Source: Talaromyces rugulosus (lineage: Eukaryota; Ascomycota; Eurotiomycetes; Eurotiales; Trichocomaceae). From it: a DNA stretch of 64,000 nt. Each line of letters starts with the position of its first letter. The stretch's first letter is position 1. Shown here piece by piece: positions 46,279 through 57,158 of the stretch. Location: positions 2,232,001 through 2,296,000 of the forward strand of contig NC_049562.1 of the NCBI RefSeq assembly GCF_013368755.1, written 5' to 3'. The notes beneath the pieces were generated by a model. That model had not been told where the DNA came from. It did no database searches and was given only the letters and a program-made list of their open reading frames with translations. A program made the translations under genes and the position numbers.

Positions 46279-47311
46279 GCCCACATCACAATGCAAAAAC
46301 ATCCGCGAAGCGGACGAAGAAGAAATATTCCCCGCCGCGCTCGATCAGCTCGTCAACTTTCATTCTGCGTTTTTGAAAACTATTAGCCTCCACTACACGC
46401 ACAAGGGCTCAACTGCGCCCGCCGATCTAAAAGAGCTTCTACCCAGGATAGAAAAACTGTGGAAGAAACGAAAAGTCGTCGCCAAGGATGTGCAACGCAT
46501 TGTGCACGTATGGGATGACGAAGAAACTCAACAACTGCGCTTCCGCATTTCCAATTACGGGCTTGGAAAAGTCTGTCTCGAGCGCGTGTCGGGCACTGCT
46601 GGCCCTGTTAATGAGAATGAGCTGCATACGCGATTCGTAAAGCTTCTTGGTGATAAATGGAGGCAGCGACGAGGATCAAAAGATGGTGAAAACGATGATG
46701 GATCGGCCTTTGTGGAAGCGATGGGACTCGCCACGATTCACGAGTGTCTCACCCCATTCACCGCACTACGAAAAGGACAGCAGCGACTACAAGACCTCAA
46801 AGGAGGCGTTATCAAAGTCAAGACCGCGATGCTGAAAGCCAGCAGCAACATAAGCGAAAGCCAAGTCAAGACCGCCCGTGACCCGACCGTTGACCGCCGC
46901 AAAGGTTTGCTCGAACGTATCAAGGGCAAGGAACTGTTACAGTCCAAACTCGGACCACCCCCAACAAAGGAACAGATGCTTCGCCGAGCTGCTGCCCAGC
47001 GAGCAGAGGATGTCGCCAGAGTGCTTGCTCTGCTGCGGCCACCGCGCTTGATGGCCAAAAACGGAAATTCGGCTGTGCAGAAGAAGCCCTTCAAGTGGGA
47101 AGCCTTGATTCAGACTGTTCAAGACTCGCTGCGCAGTCCTATTGCTGCCGAAGAAGTGGCTGCCTGCTTGGACATTCTCGGGCAGAAAGAAGTTGCGGCT
47201 GACTGGATCGATATTGTCACAGTCAGTAAACTTAAAACGGTGGTGTTGATGTCGGGATACGATGTTTCGCCAAGGGAAATAGGCATCAAAGTTAGCAAGT
47301 TGAAGTTTTGA
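45800..47311 (+). CDS. CDT1: DNA replication licensing factor Cdt1
   Basis: Single exon, 503 aa. The N-terminus is disordered and basic (MSTRRSTRSRLAASHSFQGQ) with a consensus-like CDK/NLS patch SPSKKRKL. An 11-residue polyglutamine run (46247-46279) follows. The middle domain has FPAALDQLVNFHSAFLKTIS, then DLKELLPRIEKLWKKRKVVA, matching the Cdt1 geminin/Orc-side fold. The C-terminal winged helix has PFKWEALIQTVQDSLRSPIA, which binds MCM. Cdt1 loads Mcm2-7 with ORC and Cdc6 in G1. An in-frame ATG at 45704 would add a Cys/Lys-rich extension without family support. Confidence 0.87.
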
Positions 47312-47613
47312 GTTGGGGTTCTTTTTTTTTGGTCTTTTGGATTGGCGACTAGCGTTGCATCGAGCGAGCGAACTTGATTTTGTATACCATACGTCTATAT
47401 TAATTTAATTTACCATGAACTTTTAGTCTTTTATAAATCATTCACCAATTAAAATTCCGGGTTTAGTATCAAACCAAGGTTTGGTCATTTATCCTATTTC
47501 GGACGCGCGAACGCGTTTTCACGTGACCGCGTCCGCCTCGCGTCTCCCAAAAGTTATATGGTATCTAGATCGAGCATCTCACCATTCAACATCACTACCA
47601 CCAAACCGTCAAC
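47312..47613. promoter_or_regulatory. MSH2 promoter with MCB-type boxes
   Basis: 302 bp between CDT1 and MSH2. ACGCG is at 47503, ACGCGT at 47511-47516 and CGCGT at 47528-47532. They form a tight cluster about 100 bp before the MSH2 ATG. Yeast MSH2 is controlled by MCB boxes, so this is likely functional. Confidence 0.6.
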
Positions 47614-50519
47614 ATGTCTTCGCGACCAGAGTTAAAGGTAATACTTATAGACACTATTCAGAAGAAAAAAATCTAATCATTGAACAGGTCGACGACGAAG
47701 TCGGCTTCATTCGCTTCTTCCGCTCCCTCCCTACCAAGGACGTCGCCGGCACCGAAGCAGCAAACCCAGCAACCGTACGCGTATTCGACCGCGGCGACTT
47801 TTACACAGCCCACGGCAGCGATGCCGAATTTATTGCGCGCACAGTTTACAAAACTACCTCGGTGTTGCGGACCCTTGGCCGTAGCGACTCTGGTGGTCTG
47901 CCGTCTGTCACGCTCAGCGTGACAGTGTTTCGGAATTTCCTTCGCGAGGCTCTGTTTCGTCTGAATAAGCGTGTGGAGATTTGGGTGTCTGCAGATTCTG
48001 GAAGGGGTCAGTGGAAACGTGGGAAACAGGCTAGTCCGGGGAATTTGCAGGATGTTGAGGAAGAGCTTGGCGGTGGTACTGCCGGCACGGCTATGGACTC
48101 GGCGCCTATTATTCTCGCGGTCAAGGTTACAGCGAAATCCGCCGAGGCGAAGAATGTTGGGGTGTGTTTTGCGGATGCCAGTGTTAGAGAGCTTGGTGTC
48201 AGCGAGTTCCTTGACAACGATGTTTACTCGAATTTCGAGTCGCTTGTCATTCAGCTCGGAGTCAAGGAGTGTGTTGTTCAGCTGGATAGCTCCAAAAAGG
48301 ATGCAGAACTGGCAAAACTAAAAGCCATTGCTGATACCTGTGGAATCGCCATCACGGAGCGTCCCGTTGCTGATTTTGGCACCAGAGATATCGAACAGGA
48401 CCTGGTCAGACTACTGCGTGAGGAGCGCTCCGCGGCCACCCTCCCTCAAACCGAACTCAAGCTGGCCATGGGTGCAGCTGCATCGCTCATCAAATACTTG
48501 GGCGTCATGTCGGACTCGACCAATTTTGGCCAGTATCAGCTCTACCAGCACGACCTGTCTCAGTATATGAAGCTCGACGCTTCTGCTCTGCGCGCCCTCA
48601 ACCTCATGCCGGGTCCACGCGACGGAGCGAAGAATATGAGTCTGTATGGTCTGCTGAATCACTGCAAGACTCCCGTGGGCAGTCGGCTGCTCGCCCAGTG
48701 GCTCAAGCAGCCGCTCATGGATCTTGCCGAGATTGAAAAGAGACAACAACTTGTCGAAGCATTTGTCAACGACACCGAGCTTCGCCAAACTATGCAGGAA
48801 GAGCATATGCGGGCCATCCCCGATTTATACAGACTGGCAAAGCGGTTCCAGCGGAACCAGGCCAATTTGGAAGATGTTGTCCGAGTTTACCAGGTTGCCA
48901 TCCGCCTCCCAGGCTTCATTCGAAGCTTTGAGAATGTCATGGACGAGCAATACCAGACCCCATTAGACGCACAGTATACATCAAAGCTTCGCGGGTTTTC
49001 CGACAGTCTCTCGAAACTGGAGGAAATGGTTGAAACGACAGTTGACCTTGACGCGCTCGACAACCACGAGTTCATCATCAAGCCCGAATTTGACGAGAGT
49101 CTGCGTGTCATTCGGAAAAAGCTGGACAAGCTTAGGTATGACATGGACGTGGAACATCGACGCGTGGCTCGCGATTTGAACCAGGATATGGAAAAGAAGC
49201 TGTTCCTTGAAAACCATCGGGTTCACGGGTGGTGCTTTCGATTAACGCGCAATGAGGCAGGCTGCATTCGCAACAAACGCGAGTACCAGGAATGCTCGAC
49301 GCAAAAGAACGGGGTTTATTTCACGACGAAGACAATGCAAGAACTCAGGAGGGAGCATGATCAACTTTCCACTAATTATAACCGAACTCAGTCGGGTCTT
49401 GTTCAAGAGGTTGTCAATGTGGCCGCTTCCTACTGTCCGATCCTGGAGCAGCTTGCCGGTACACTGGCGCACTTGGATGTGATTGTCAGCTTTGCACATG
49501 TCTCGGTCCATGCACCAACAGCGTATACTCGTCCTCAGATGCATCCTCGCGGAACAGGCAATACGGTACTAAAAGAGGCGCGACATCCATGCATGGAAAT
49601 GCAAGACGACATTTCCTTCATCACCAACGATGTCTCCCTCGTGCGCGACGAGTCTTCTTTCCTCATCATCACCGGGCCCAACATGGGCGGTAAATCCACA
49701 TATATTCGACAAATCGGAGTCATCGCCCTCATGGCCCAGATCGGCTGTTTTGTGCCCTGCACAGAGGCTGAGCTGACCATTTTCGACTGCATCCTAGCTC
49801 GTGTCGGGGCCAGCGATTCCCAGCTCAAGGGCGTCTCTACTTTTATGGCGGAGATGCTGGAGACGTCGAATATTTTGAAATCAGCTACGTCCGAGTCCCT
49901 GATTATCATCGACGAGCTTGGTCGTGGAACCAGCACCTATGACGGGTTTGGTCTTGCCTGGGCTATCTCCGAGCACATCATCACGGAGATTGGATGCTTT
50001 GGACTGTTTGCCACGCATTTCCATGAGCTCACGGCTCTAGCTGATCGGTATCCCAAATCAGTGCAGAACTTGCATGTAGTGGCATTCATTGGCGACGATA
50101 AAGAACAGCAAGAAGGCAAGAAGAAACGCGAAGTCACGCTTCTGTATCGTGTCGAACCGGGTGTCTGTGACCAGTCCTTTGGCATTCATGTTGCAGAACT
50201 AGTCCGGTTTCCCGAGAAAGTTGTCAACATGGCCAGGCAAAAGGCAGAAGAACTCGAAGACTTTACGTCGGCGACTGCAGAGCCTCAGCAGCAGCAGCAA
50301 AACCAGAATTCTGCAGCCCTCGATGCGTACTCGCAAGAGGAAGTTGAAGAGGGCAGCGCTCTGCTCAAGTCGATGCTACTCAAATGGAAAGCAGAAATCG
50401 AGGGGCCGGGCAAGGAGAGCATGACTGCAGAGGAGAAGCGTAAAGTGATGCGAGACTTGGTTGCGGCAGATGCAGGGTTGCAGACAAACAAGGTGTTTCA
50501 GGGTATTAAAACGCTGTAA
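47614..50519 (+). CDS. MSH2: DNA mismatch repair protein Msh2
   Basis: Model: join(47614..47637, 47688..50519), 951 aa. Exon 1 codes only MSSRPELK; the 50-bp intron carries ctaat near its 3' end. Domains in order are mismatch-binding-like domain I (VGFIRFFRSLP, FYTAHGSDAEFIARTVYKT), connector, lever/clamp (ALRALNLMPG, PVGSRLLAQWLKQPL) and ATPase. Walker A TGPNMGGKST is at 670-679, the LKGVSTFMAEM switch follows, Walker B is IIIDELGRGTSTYDG (Asp750, Glu751), then THFHELTAL. Msh2 pairs with Msh6 or Msh3 to recognise mismatches and loops. A short Gln tract (QQQQQNQN) near 867 lies in the C-terminal region. Confidence 0.96.
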
Positions 50520-50781
50520 TGCAATCTACATTTTCGGTTTTTGATGTTTTTATATTCGGGGTGTTCATCTGGGTTTGGGTAATTTATGTCTGGAGGAGTT
50601 GTTTATTTCTAATGTGTAGTATATCGGTCGAGCCCGTAATCTACTGAGTTCAACTGTTGCCTGAACTAGGGCGTCTAGCCTGAACCGGGGCCCGCTAGAT
50701 ATAACAACCACCGGTGCCTGCTTTATCTATCTCTCTTCAAAAGTTAAACAACTTCTTCTTCTTCTTCCATAAAACCCAAAA

Positions 50782-51702
50782 ATGCAGCCGTACAGGAAAG
50801 CCCAGACTCGGGCCCTCGCAATCCCCGAGATTGTGACATCAATCCTACACGAGATGGACATGCGCACGTTGATCGCCGCGCAACGCGTATGTCGAATGTG
50901 GGCAGATCTCATCCACGAGTCGCGCTCGCTACAGCAAGCCTTGTTCTTCTTACCAGTCGATGGTAATATGACAGTTGACACAACAAAAACAACAACATGG
51001 CCTCGAGTTTACAACCCACTGCTAGCAGAAACATTCCCCTCATTCTTCCCTTCGCCGCGCATTGTGGGTACTACTACTAGAAGTAGGAACGATGGAACAA
51101 CATTAAAAGGAAACCCCATCGAATACACTAATCTGACATCCCTCGCTTTCGCCAAAGACCCGACCAAACAAAAAATGTACTTTCGTCCCGAAGCAAGCTG
51201 GCGCCGCATGTTAACCACACAACCCCCGATCTACACAATCGGATCATTCTCCTCTGCCAGTGGGATGCTCGGTATGTCCTGGACGCAAGAGAAAGCCGCG
51301 CACCAGGAAGGTGGGCTTCGAATGGCGACGCTTTTCGAAACGATGGTCAATTTGGGACGGTTTATGTGGAACGGCTCGTTGATATCTATCAGTTTTGGGG
51401 GCGGCGGCGGCGATTCGCCGCCCGTGAATGCACATTCGCAATTCATAAGCCTGTCTACCTCTATGGATAGCGACAGGGTAAATGCGGATTGGGCGAAGAT
51501 GCTTTTCGAGACTGATCTTGTGATTGTGACGAGTGAGGGTGGCTCGTGTACTGATCCTGATGGGCCAGAGGATCCTAATTGGGTCAAGAGTCCAGATGAG
51601 ATTGTCTGGGAGGGGATTTGCGAGTGTTACGAGGAGTTGGGGCTGACTCTATATGATCTACCTATGGATGTTTATAATAAAGGAATGGAGTACTGGAACT
51701 AG
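50782..51702 (+). CDS. F-box-containing protein, substrate unknown
   Basis: Single exon, 306 aa. An F-box is at about residues 12-50: LAIPEIVTSILHEMDMRTLI, then RVCRMWADLIHESRSLQQAL. The rest (for example PEASWRRMLTTQPPIYTIGS, EGLRMATLFETMVNLGRF) looks like the many fungal F-box proteins with a private C-terminal region. It has no WD40 or LRR. It is likely a Skp1/Cullin adaptor; the target is unknown. Residues 205-212 are Gly-rich (FGGGGGDS). Confidence 0.8.
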   Translation: MQPYRKAQTRALAIPEIVTSILHEMDMRTLIAAQRVCRMWADLIHESRSLQQALFFLPVDGNMTVDTTKTTTWPRVYNPLLAETFPSFFPSPRIVGTTTRSRNDGTTLKGNPIEYTNLTSLAFAKDPTKQKMYFRPEASWRRMLTTQPPIYTIGSFSSASGMLGMSWTQEKAAHQEGGLRMATLFETMVNLGRFMWNGSLISISFGGGGGDSPPVNAHSQFISLSTSMDSDRVNADWAKMLFETDLVIVTSEGGSCTDPDGPEDPNWVKSPDEIVWEGICECYEELGLTLYDLPMDVYNKGMEYWN

Positions 51703-52284
51703 AGTATGGGATAATAAAAGAAGACATGGAAATTCTGTTTGGTCCACATGAGAGATACTGATGCTAAAGACAACTTAAAAGGTATTTCCATCAGAATTAT
51801 TATTGATATATTTTTCATGCCCATTATCCAGAGCCGCTGACTTGTATGCAGCTATGCTATTGACAAGTTATAACTTATTGCTGACTGTTGATGGAATATA
51901 CTTCGGAATAGACCAATCAGCATTCCGCATTTGGCATCCTGGCGATCTGAAATCACGTGCCAAGTCATTCAGGGACGCGGAGATGCGCTCGGCTTCTCGA
52001 CCTTCTCAATCATCTCTTCTTCTCTTCTCTTTTTCGTGGACAATTTCTTTTTCAATAATTGTTTCTCGTTTAAGTTTTTGCGCAAGAGGCGGTCTTTTTG
52101 CACAACTACCCTCGCTTGAGAAAACGCTCCGATTTACGACTCGATAATGATTTCATCCGAAATGCTTGTGTAGCCAACGCCAATCCAAGCTATGCGCTCA
52201 TCTTGAAACCTCAAAACCTCGAAAGCCGAAACTCGAAACCACTATATCAAAACCGGACGACAACAAAACAAAGATCCATTATTC
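51703..52284. other. Gene-free region
   Basis: 582 bp holding the 3' flank of the F-box gene and the promoter/leader of the small membrane ORF. It has a T-rich/pyrimidine stretch at 52010-52080. I see nothing else. Confidence 0.4.
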
Positions 52285-52563
52285 ATGCACCCCTTTTCCA
52301 TCCTCACCCTCGGCATCTTCGTAGCGGGCTACATCACCGCGCGGTGGGACCTGGTCACCCGGCTGTACGAACTGGCCGTATTCGCGTGGAATCACGGCGT
52401 TGTCGGTCGCACGGCCAAGGGCTTTTTGTTGCTGTCTGTGTTTTTCTTTGGCCTGTTTGTGCCGCTGAATTACCTGGCGTCCAAGGAGTTTAATCTGCAT
52501 CCGCGTGTTGTGCAGCAGGGGATTTCTGCGAGGGAAGAGCTGCGTCGGAGGGGTTCGTTTTGA
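52285..52563 (+). CDS. Small two-span membrane protein, unknown function
   Basis: Single exon, 92 aa. Hydrophobic segment 1 is FSILTLGIFVAGYITA. Segment 2 is GFLLLSVFFFGLFVPLNYLA. The middle LVTRLYELAVFAWNHGVVGR is amphipathic. A short charged tail follows (ISAREELRRRGSF). The composition, good membrane topology and absence of low complexity suggest a real protein. It ends 67 bp before the GPI1 ATG, so the two could share a transcript. I recognise no family. Confidence 0.65.
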   Translation: MHPFSILTLGIFVAGYITARWDLVTRLYELAVFAWNHGVVGRTAKGFLLLSVFFFGLFVPLNYLASKEFNLHPRVVQQGISAREELRRRGSF

Positions 52564-52566
52564 GAC

Positions 52567-52567
52567 G

Positions 52568-52605
<38 letters not shown>
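52567..52605 (+). repeat. (CG)n/(CA)n dinucleotide repeat
   Basis: cgcgcgcg followed by about 16 CA units, filling the gap between the small membrane ORF and GPI1. The alternating purine/pyrimidine run could form Z-DNA. Confidence 0.85.
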
Positions 52606-52607
<2 letters not shown>

Positions 52608-52630
52608 GATAGAAAGAGAAGCATGTCAAT

Positions 52631-54989
52631 ATGCATGTCGGCGATGGACTGCTGCGCGTATTCTGGCCAAATGACCTGCCTCGCTCGTCGTCGCCGGGCG
52701 TGATTGTGGGCTGGCGGAATTCGGATCATGATCTTTTTGTCATCACGGTGCTGGAACATGTCGAGGTACGTATAATTGGAAGTATGGAAGAAGTAAAATG
52801 AAGTGAAGTGGCATCAAGCTGATAGAGTCTCAAGTCCAAAAACGTCGAAAATGCCCTGCGAACCGGCATCCTGTTTCGCAACTGTCCACACCCAATGGCC
52901 CAGCTGTTCTTGCTATGCGGAAAGTCTGCAATGCATGTCCTGGGCTCGACCAACCCTTCCGAATCGCCAAGCGCATTCAATGCGTCCCATTTGTCGGTAG
53001 AGACGAGTCAATCGCATAAAATCCCGCAAATCTATTGTCCTCCAGAGGCAAACGTTTCCGTGCAAGTCATCATGTTCAATCGGCCTCATCCAAGACGCAT
53101 GCAATACATGTCTTCAGAGCCGATTTCGCTCGCTCTCGCCGATAAAGAGACCAGCGATAAAAAGGGTCGTCCTCTTGTGGGGATGGACTCGGGCGAGGAG
53201 GTCGACAAAGTTCGTTCTAAACAGTTGGTTGAAAAGTTGAAATGGCATACCGTGGTTAGACACGTCCCATCGCAGAAAGAATTGGCTCTTCCGACGATTC
53301 TCAATCAGGTCAACTGTGCTTTCGAAGTCGGGGAACTGATTGAGAAGAATAGCAAGTTGATTGGCACGCGTCCCAAGAGAAGCATGAGCGTGAGCGAACG
53401 GGTCGTCGAGTCGGCAACAACGCTGTGGGATTTTTTTGTGCTGGGGCTTGCCTACGTCCTTTGGCAGTGGCTTTGGCCTGTTGTGACCAGGTTCTTTGTT
53501 ATTGGTCTGGTGTGTCATCGAGCAGTGGCTGAAATAGTGCTGCGTATTCTTGAGTGGCGCGCTCGTCCTGATGCGGCTGCTCTCAAGGACATATCTGCCA
53601 GCGCACAACAGGTGGACATTCGATTACAGCAGTTTTGCTACTGGCCAATGCAATACGTCAAGCTTCGCCAACGAAAGGATAACTGGGAGAGTGTCACGAC
53701 CAGTCATCCGGACTATATTCGCTTTTATAACTCTCTGTGGCTAGTTGCAAACGACGTCATCATCGGCATTGCATTGGGATCATACATTATCGATAATGCG
53801 CAATGGGTGGCTAGCCAGATAGACTATATCATCACTGACTGGACGGTCGAGGGATTACGACAAACAATTTCTTGGCTGATGGGTTGGCCAGCTGGGCTGA
53901 AACTGAACAATGAGCTGGCAGATTTTCTCGGAGACCTGTTCCTCTGGGTTATTGAACACTGGGCTGGTGAGATTCCACAAAAAAAAGTTTCTCTTTCTTT
54001 TCTTGCTAATACAGAGCAGCATGTATTGCCAATCTACAACCATACCTACCCAGCTTAATATACATCATAGGATGCTCGAGTTTTGCCGGAGCTAGCATGC
54101 CAATCGCCTTGTTTTCTGATCTGCTCTCCATCGTCACGATACACATCTACTCCTTTTACATTGCATCCGCGCGCATCTTCAACTGGCAACTGAGCATTAT
54201 CATGTCGCTTTTCCATTTATTCCGTGGGAAAAAAAGAAACGTGCTGCGGAACCGAATTGACTCGTGCGACTATGACCTCGATCAGCTTCTCTTGGGCACG
54301 ATTCTTTTCACCGTGCTTTTTTTCTTACTGCCCACTGTCATTGTCTTTTATCTTGCATTCGCATCTGCGCGGATGTTGATTATCTCGCTCAAGGCAGCTC
54401 TTGACACGTGGCTGGCTTTTTTGAATCATTTCCCGCTGTTTGCGTTGATGCTGCGGGTTAAAGACTCGAGGCGCTTGCCAGGTATTTTCTAAACAGTTGA
54501 AAAGAAGGAACATTCGCTAATTCATTTCCACAGGTGGCATTCACTTCAAGCTGCGGGAGGAAGTCATCAAGTCTTCGTCGAAAGACAAAGGGGAAATAGA
54601 ATCCATCTCTTATATATACATGGATGTATGTCATCATTCACCCTATCCACAAGAACAAGTGTTAACAACCATGACAGTCTATTCCCCTCTCACTACGCGC
54701 CATGTTCGACCAATACTTCCAACTTGGCCATCGGCTGCGAAGACACTACCTCTCTCCGAGCGTCATCCTGTGTCTAGTCTCTGGTAAATTCGTGCCCCCG
54801 ATTCATCGCCGCAATCTGTATAGTATGCAATACAGCATGCTGCCTGCCAATCGTGCCGGTATGCTGGAGGTATGGAGCTGGTTGACCGAGAAGAAAACCA
54901 GTCATACGGGCAGTGGTCATCCAATGAATCCTGGTATCAAAGTTCCTCCAGGTTTTGCATCGGGTGGTGGTCGTCGAAATTATCGATGA
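52631..54989 (+). CDS. GPI1: GPI-GlcNAc transferase subunit Gpi1 (PIG-Q)
   Basis: Model: join(52631..52765, 52826..53966, 54017..54481, 54534..54625, 54678..54989), 714 aa, introns 60, 50, 52 and 52 bp. The N-terminus is GLLRVFWPNDLPRSSSPGVI, then GWRNSDHDLFVITVLEHVE. The conserved Gpi1 core of several membrane spans follows: NDVIIGIALGSYIIDNAQWV, WLMGWPAGLKLNNELADFLG and LYSFYIAS-like HIYSFYIASARIFNW. LFRGKKRNVLRNRIDSCDYD lies between spans. Gpi1 is part of the ER complex (Gpi3, Gpi2, Gpi15, Gpi19, Eri1) that starts GPI anchor synthesis. The exon 3 acceptor at 54016 is chosen because the AG two bases earlier gives a stop. Confidence 0.92.
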
Positions 54990-55077
54990 TTTTGTATAAT
55001 AGACTACTACTGAAGTATGCACATTTTAATGATATAATCAATTCCTTTCAAAATGACAAAAAAATATACTCCGCAAT

Positions 55078-56369
55078 TTAAGCTAAACTCAACCACTCTC
55101 TCCTAGACTTGGAATCCAAGTCCAGATACGGCGCTTCCCCAAGACTGCACACTCGATCGCCCACCCTGGTCTCGTCATAGTCATACGTTGCGCAATGCCA
55201 GTTGGACCGGTTGTCCCATATAGCCAGGTCGTTTTTGTTCCATCTGAACCGCACCTGGGCGTCGTGGTTTTGCGTGACAAGCTGCGAGTATTCAGGTTTT
55301 TTTTTTGTTCATTATGTTCAAGCAGAAGGGGTGGCTTACGTTGAAAAGATAGTTCAAGAGTACATCGGACTCGTCTTTGGTGATACCGTTGATGCGTTTT
55401 GTGAAGCCCTTGTTGACAAACACTGACTTCCATCCGGTTACAGCTGTTGTTTTCCAGTTCATCAGTACATGACTCAATAATTTGAGGTTGGAAAATCTCA
55501 CGGTTCGTGCGAATAACAGGATGCACCGCATTCAACGACGACCCGTGATTCAATGGAGACCCTCGAATGATTTCTCTCAACGGGGTTCCCAACCTCACAG
55601 CTTCATCATGAAAAAAACTCGCATCATGCGTTGCCGTAAGTCCCTCTAGAAACACAGCCATGGGCGGAGACAACCGATCATAAATCTCATACCCAGACGC
55701 CCACAGCGTATCCCCCCCTGTTTCGGGAAGAGTATGGATCTTGAGCATAGCGTAGTCCGAGGGAACCTTTTCAAAGGTGATGTCTGCATGCCACCCCACC
55801 GAGGCAAAGCGACTCGTGTCGCTGAGCTGGTGTGTAAGGCCGCCGCCCTTTTTTTGCTTTACGCTGCTGATTACGCTGATCTGGTCGCCGAGCTCGCTGC
55901 CTTCTTCGGTCAGGGGGTGGATGTGGAGGGAAGAGCTGCTGGGCTGTATTTTTCTTTTCAGTTTTTTTGCGACTATGTCTGGGTTGTATGTGGCTAACTT
56001 ACGCATCCGGCTAGAATGGAAAGTCTTTCGCAAAAGTCTTTCATTTGGAGATGTGTTACATCTTGGTCGCGGAAAAAGACCACGCCTCGCTGCGAGACTA
56101 GCAACTCACATGCAGTCAGCTACCTTTTACATAACATACACGATCCATATGTGCATACCTGTAATGGCAATGTCCTTGATCAAGCGATCTCGGTCTTTAG
56201 CATCCAGAACTTGCGCAATCTGTAAGCCTGTGTATTCACGGCCAATCACTGGAGTTAGATCTTTATGATTAAAGCTGTCCAGTGAGCCGGAATATGCCAG
56301 GGGTGTTTTGATCGATGGCCGGGCCTGATCATGGCCGCCTCGGATGTTGGGGCTTTCTGTCGGGTGCAT
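55078..56369 (-). CDS. TauD/TfdA-family alpha-ketoglutarate-dependent dioxygenase
   Basis: Model: complement(55078..55281, 55340..55443, 55502..55943, 56003..56097, 56159..56369), 351 aa, introns 58-61 bp. The start of the fold is QRGVVFFRDQDVTHLQMKDF. The iron site is visible: GWHADITFE (His154, Asp156) and NWHCATYDYDETR (His313), with Arg323 for 2-oxoglutarate. HPVIRTNPVTGWKSVFVNKG is typical of fungal taurine/sulfonate or 2,4-D-type dioxygenases. It likely frees sulfite from alkylsulfonates, or oxidises a related substrate, in the cytosol. It is divergent from the MFS gene, with 789 bp between. Confidence 0.9.
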
Positions 56370-57158
56370 TTTAGTCTTGATGCTGATGCTTTTTCCTCTT
56401 TAGCTTTGTTGTCAAATCTGCTAACCCTTTCTATTTGACGGAGGGTTATTATAGAGCCGGTTTCTATATCTAGTCAAAGTGAGGGGTAATATGAAGAAGA
56501 TGTTATAACTTGGAGAACAGAGCGTTGCCTCTTAAAATTACTAACCAGTAGAGGGTGGAACACCGTAACTACTAATTCAAGGTTAAATTAATATCCGGTT
56601 TGCATGTGCCAATTGGTGCAATACTATGTGTTTTGGAGTAGGCTTGCGTGGTTTGACATGGCGAATGGTGGCCCTGTCTACTATTATATCAATTGCTATT
56701 ATCATTAATTGACTCTGATAATATGGTTTTTTTGTTATTTCCCTGTTACACGACATACAGTCAACATAGATCCCTACCTATGATTAATTGATTTCACGAA
56801 CTGCGGGGAAATCTCAGAACCTCATGAAATAAATATTTAAAAACAGTATCTAACTTGCTACTTTTTCTCCCTTCTTCTTTTGTGTTACTGTTAAGCGCAC
56901 GTTTATCTGCATTAGCGCTCCAACGTCATTCCGACCGGAATGGCGACATCGTGATATTCCAGCTATCACCATTGTCCCGATCAGACAATTATTTCCTAAA
57001 CAGGCAATCAGCCCCGGTCTAGGAAATAATACTGAGCATATAGCAGCATCTAGTTTTTAAAGGCATCTCGAGTTATTGATATATAAATATTACTTGAAAT
57101 GCCTCTATTTATTTATTTATATATATTTCCCATATGAAGACAGTGAACACTCGTCCCA
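56370..57158. promoter_or_regulatory. Shared upstream region of the dioxygenase and MFS genes
   Basis: 789 bp, AT-rich. A perfect 11-bp inverted repeat, attatttccta/taggaaataat, is at 56988-56998 and 57020-57030, 129 bp before the MFS ATG. It may be a regulator site or hairpin. I see no coding signal. Confidence 0.5.

Noticed and set aside
47481..47687. Upstream extension of the MSH2 open frame
   Set aside because: The frame runs through the promoter and a 50-bp intron. The conserved start MSSRPELK lies in another frame and splices in correctly.
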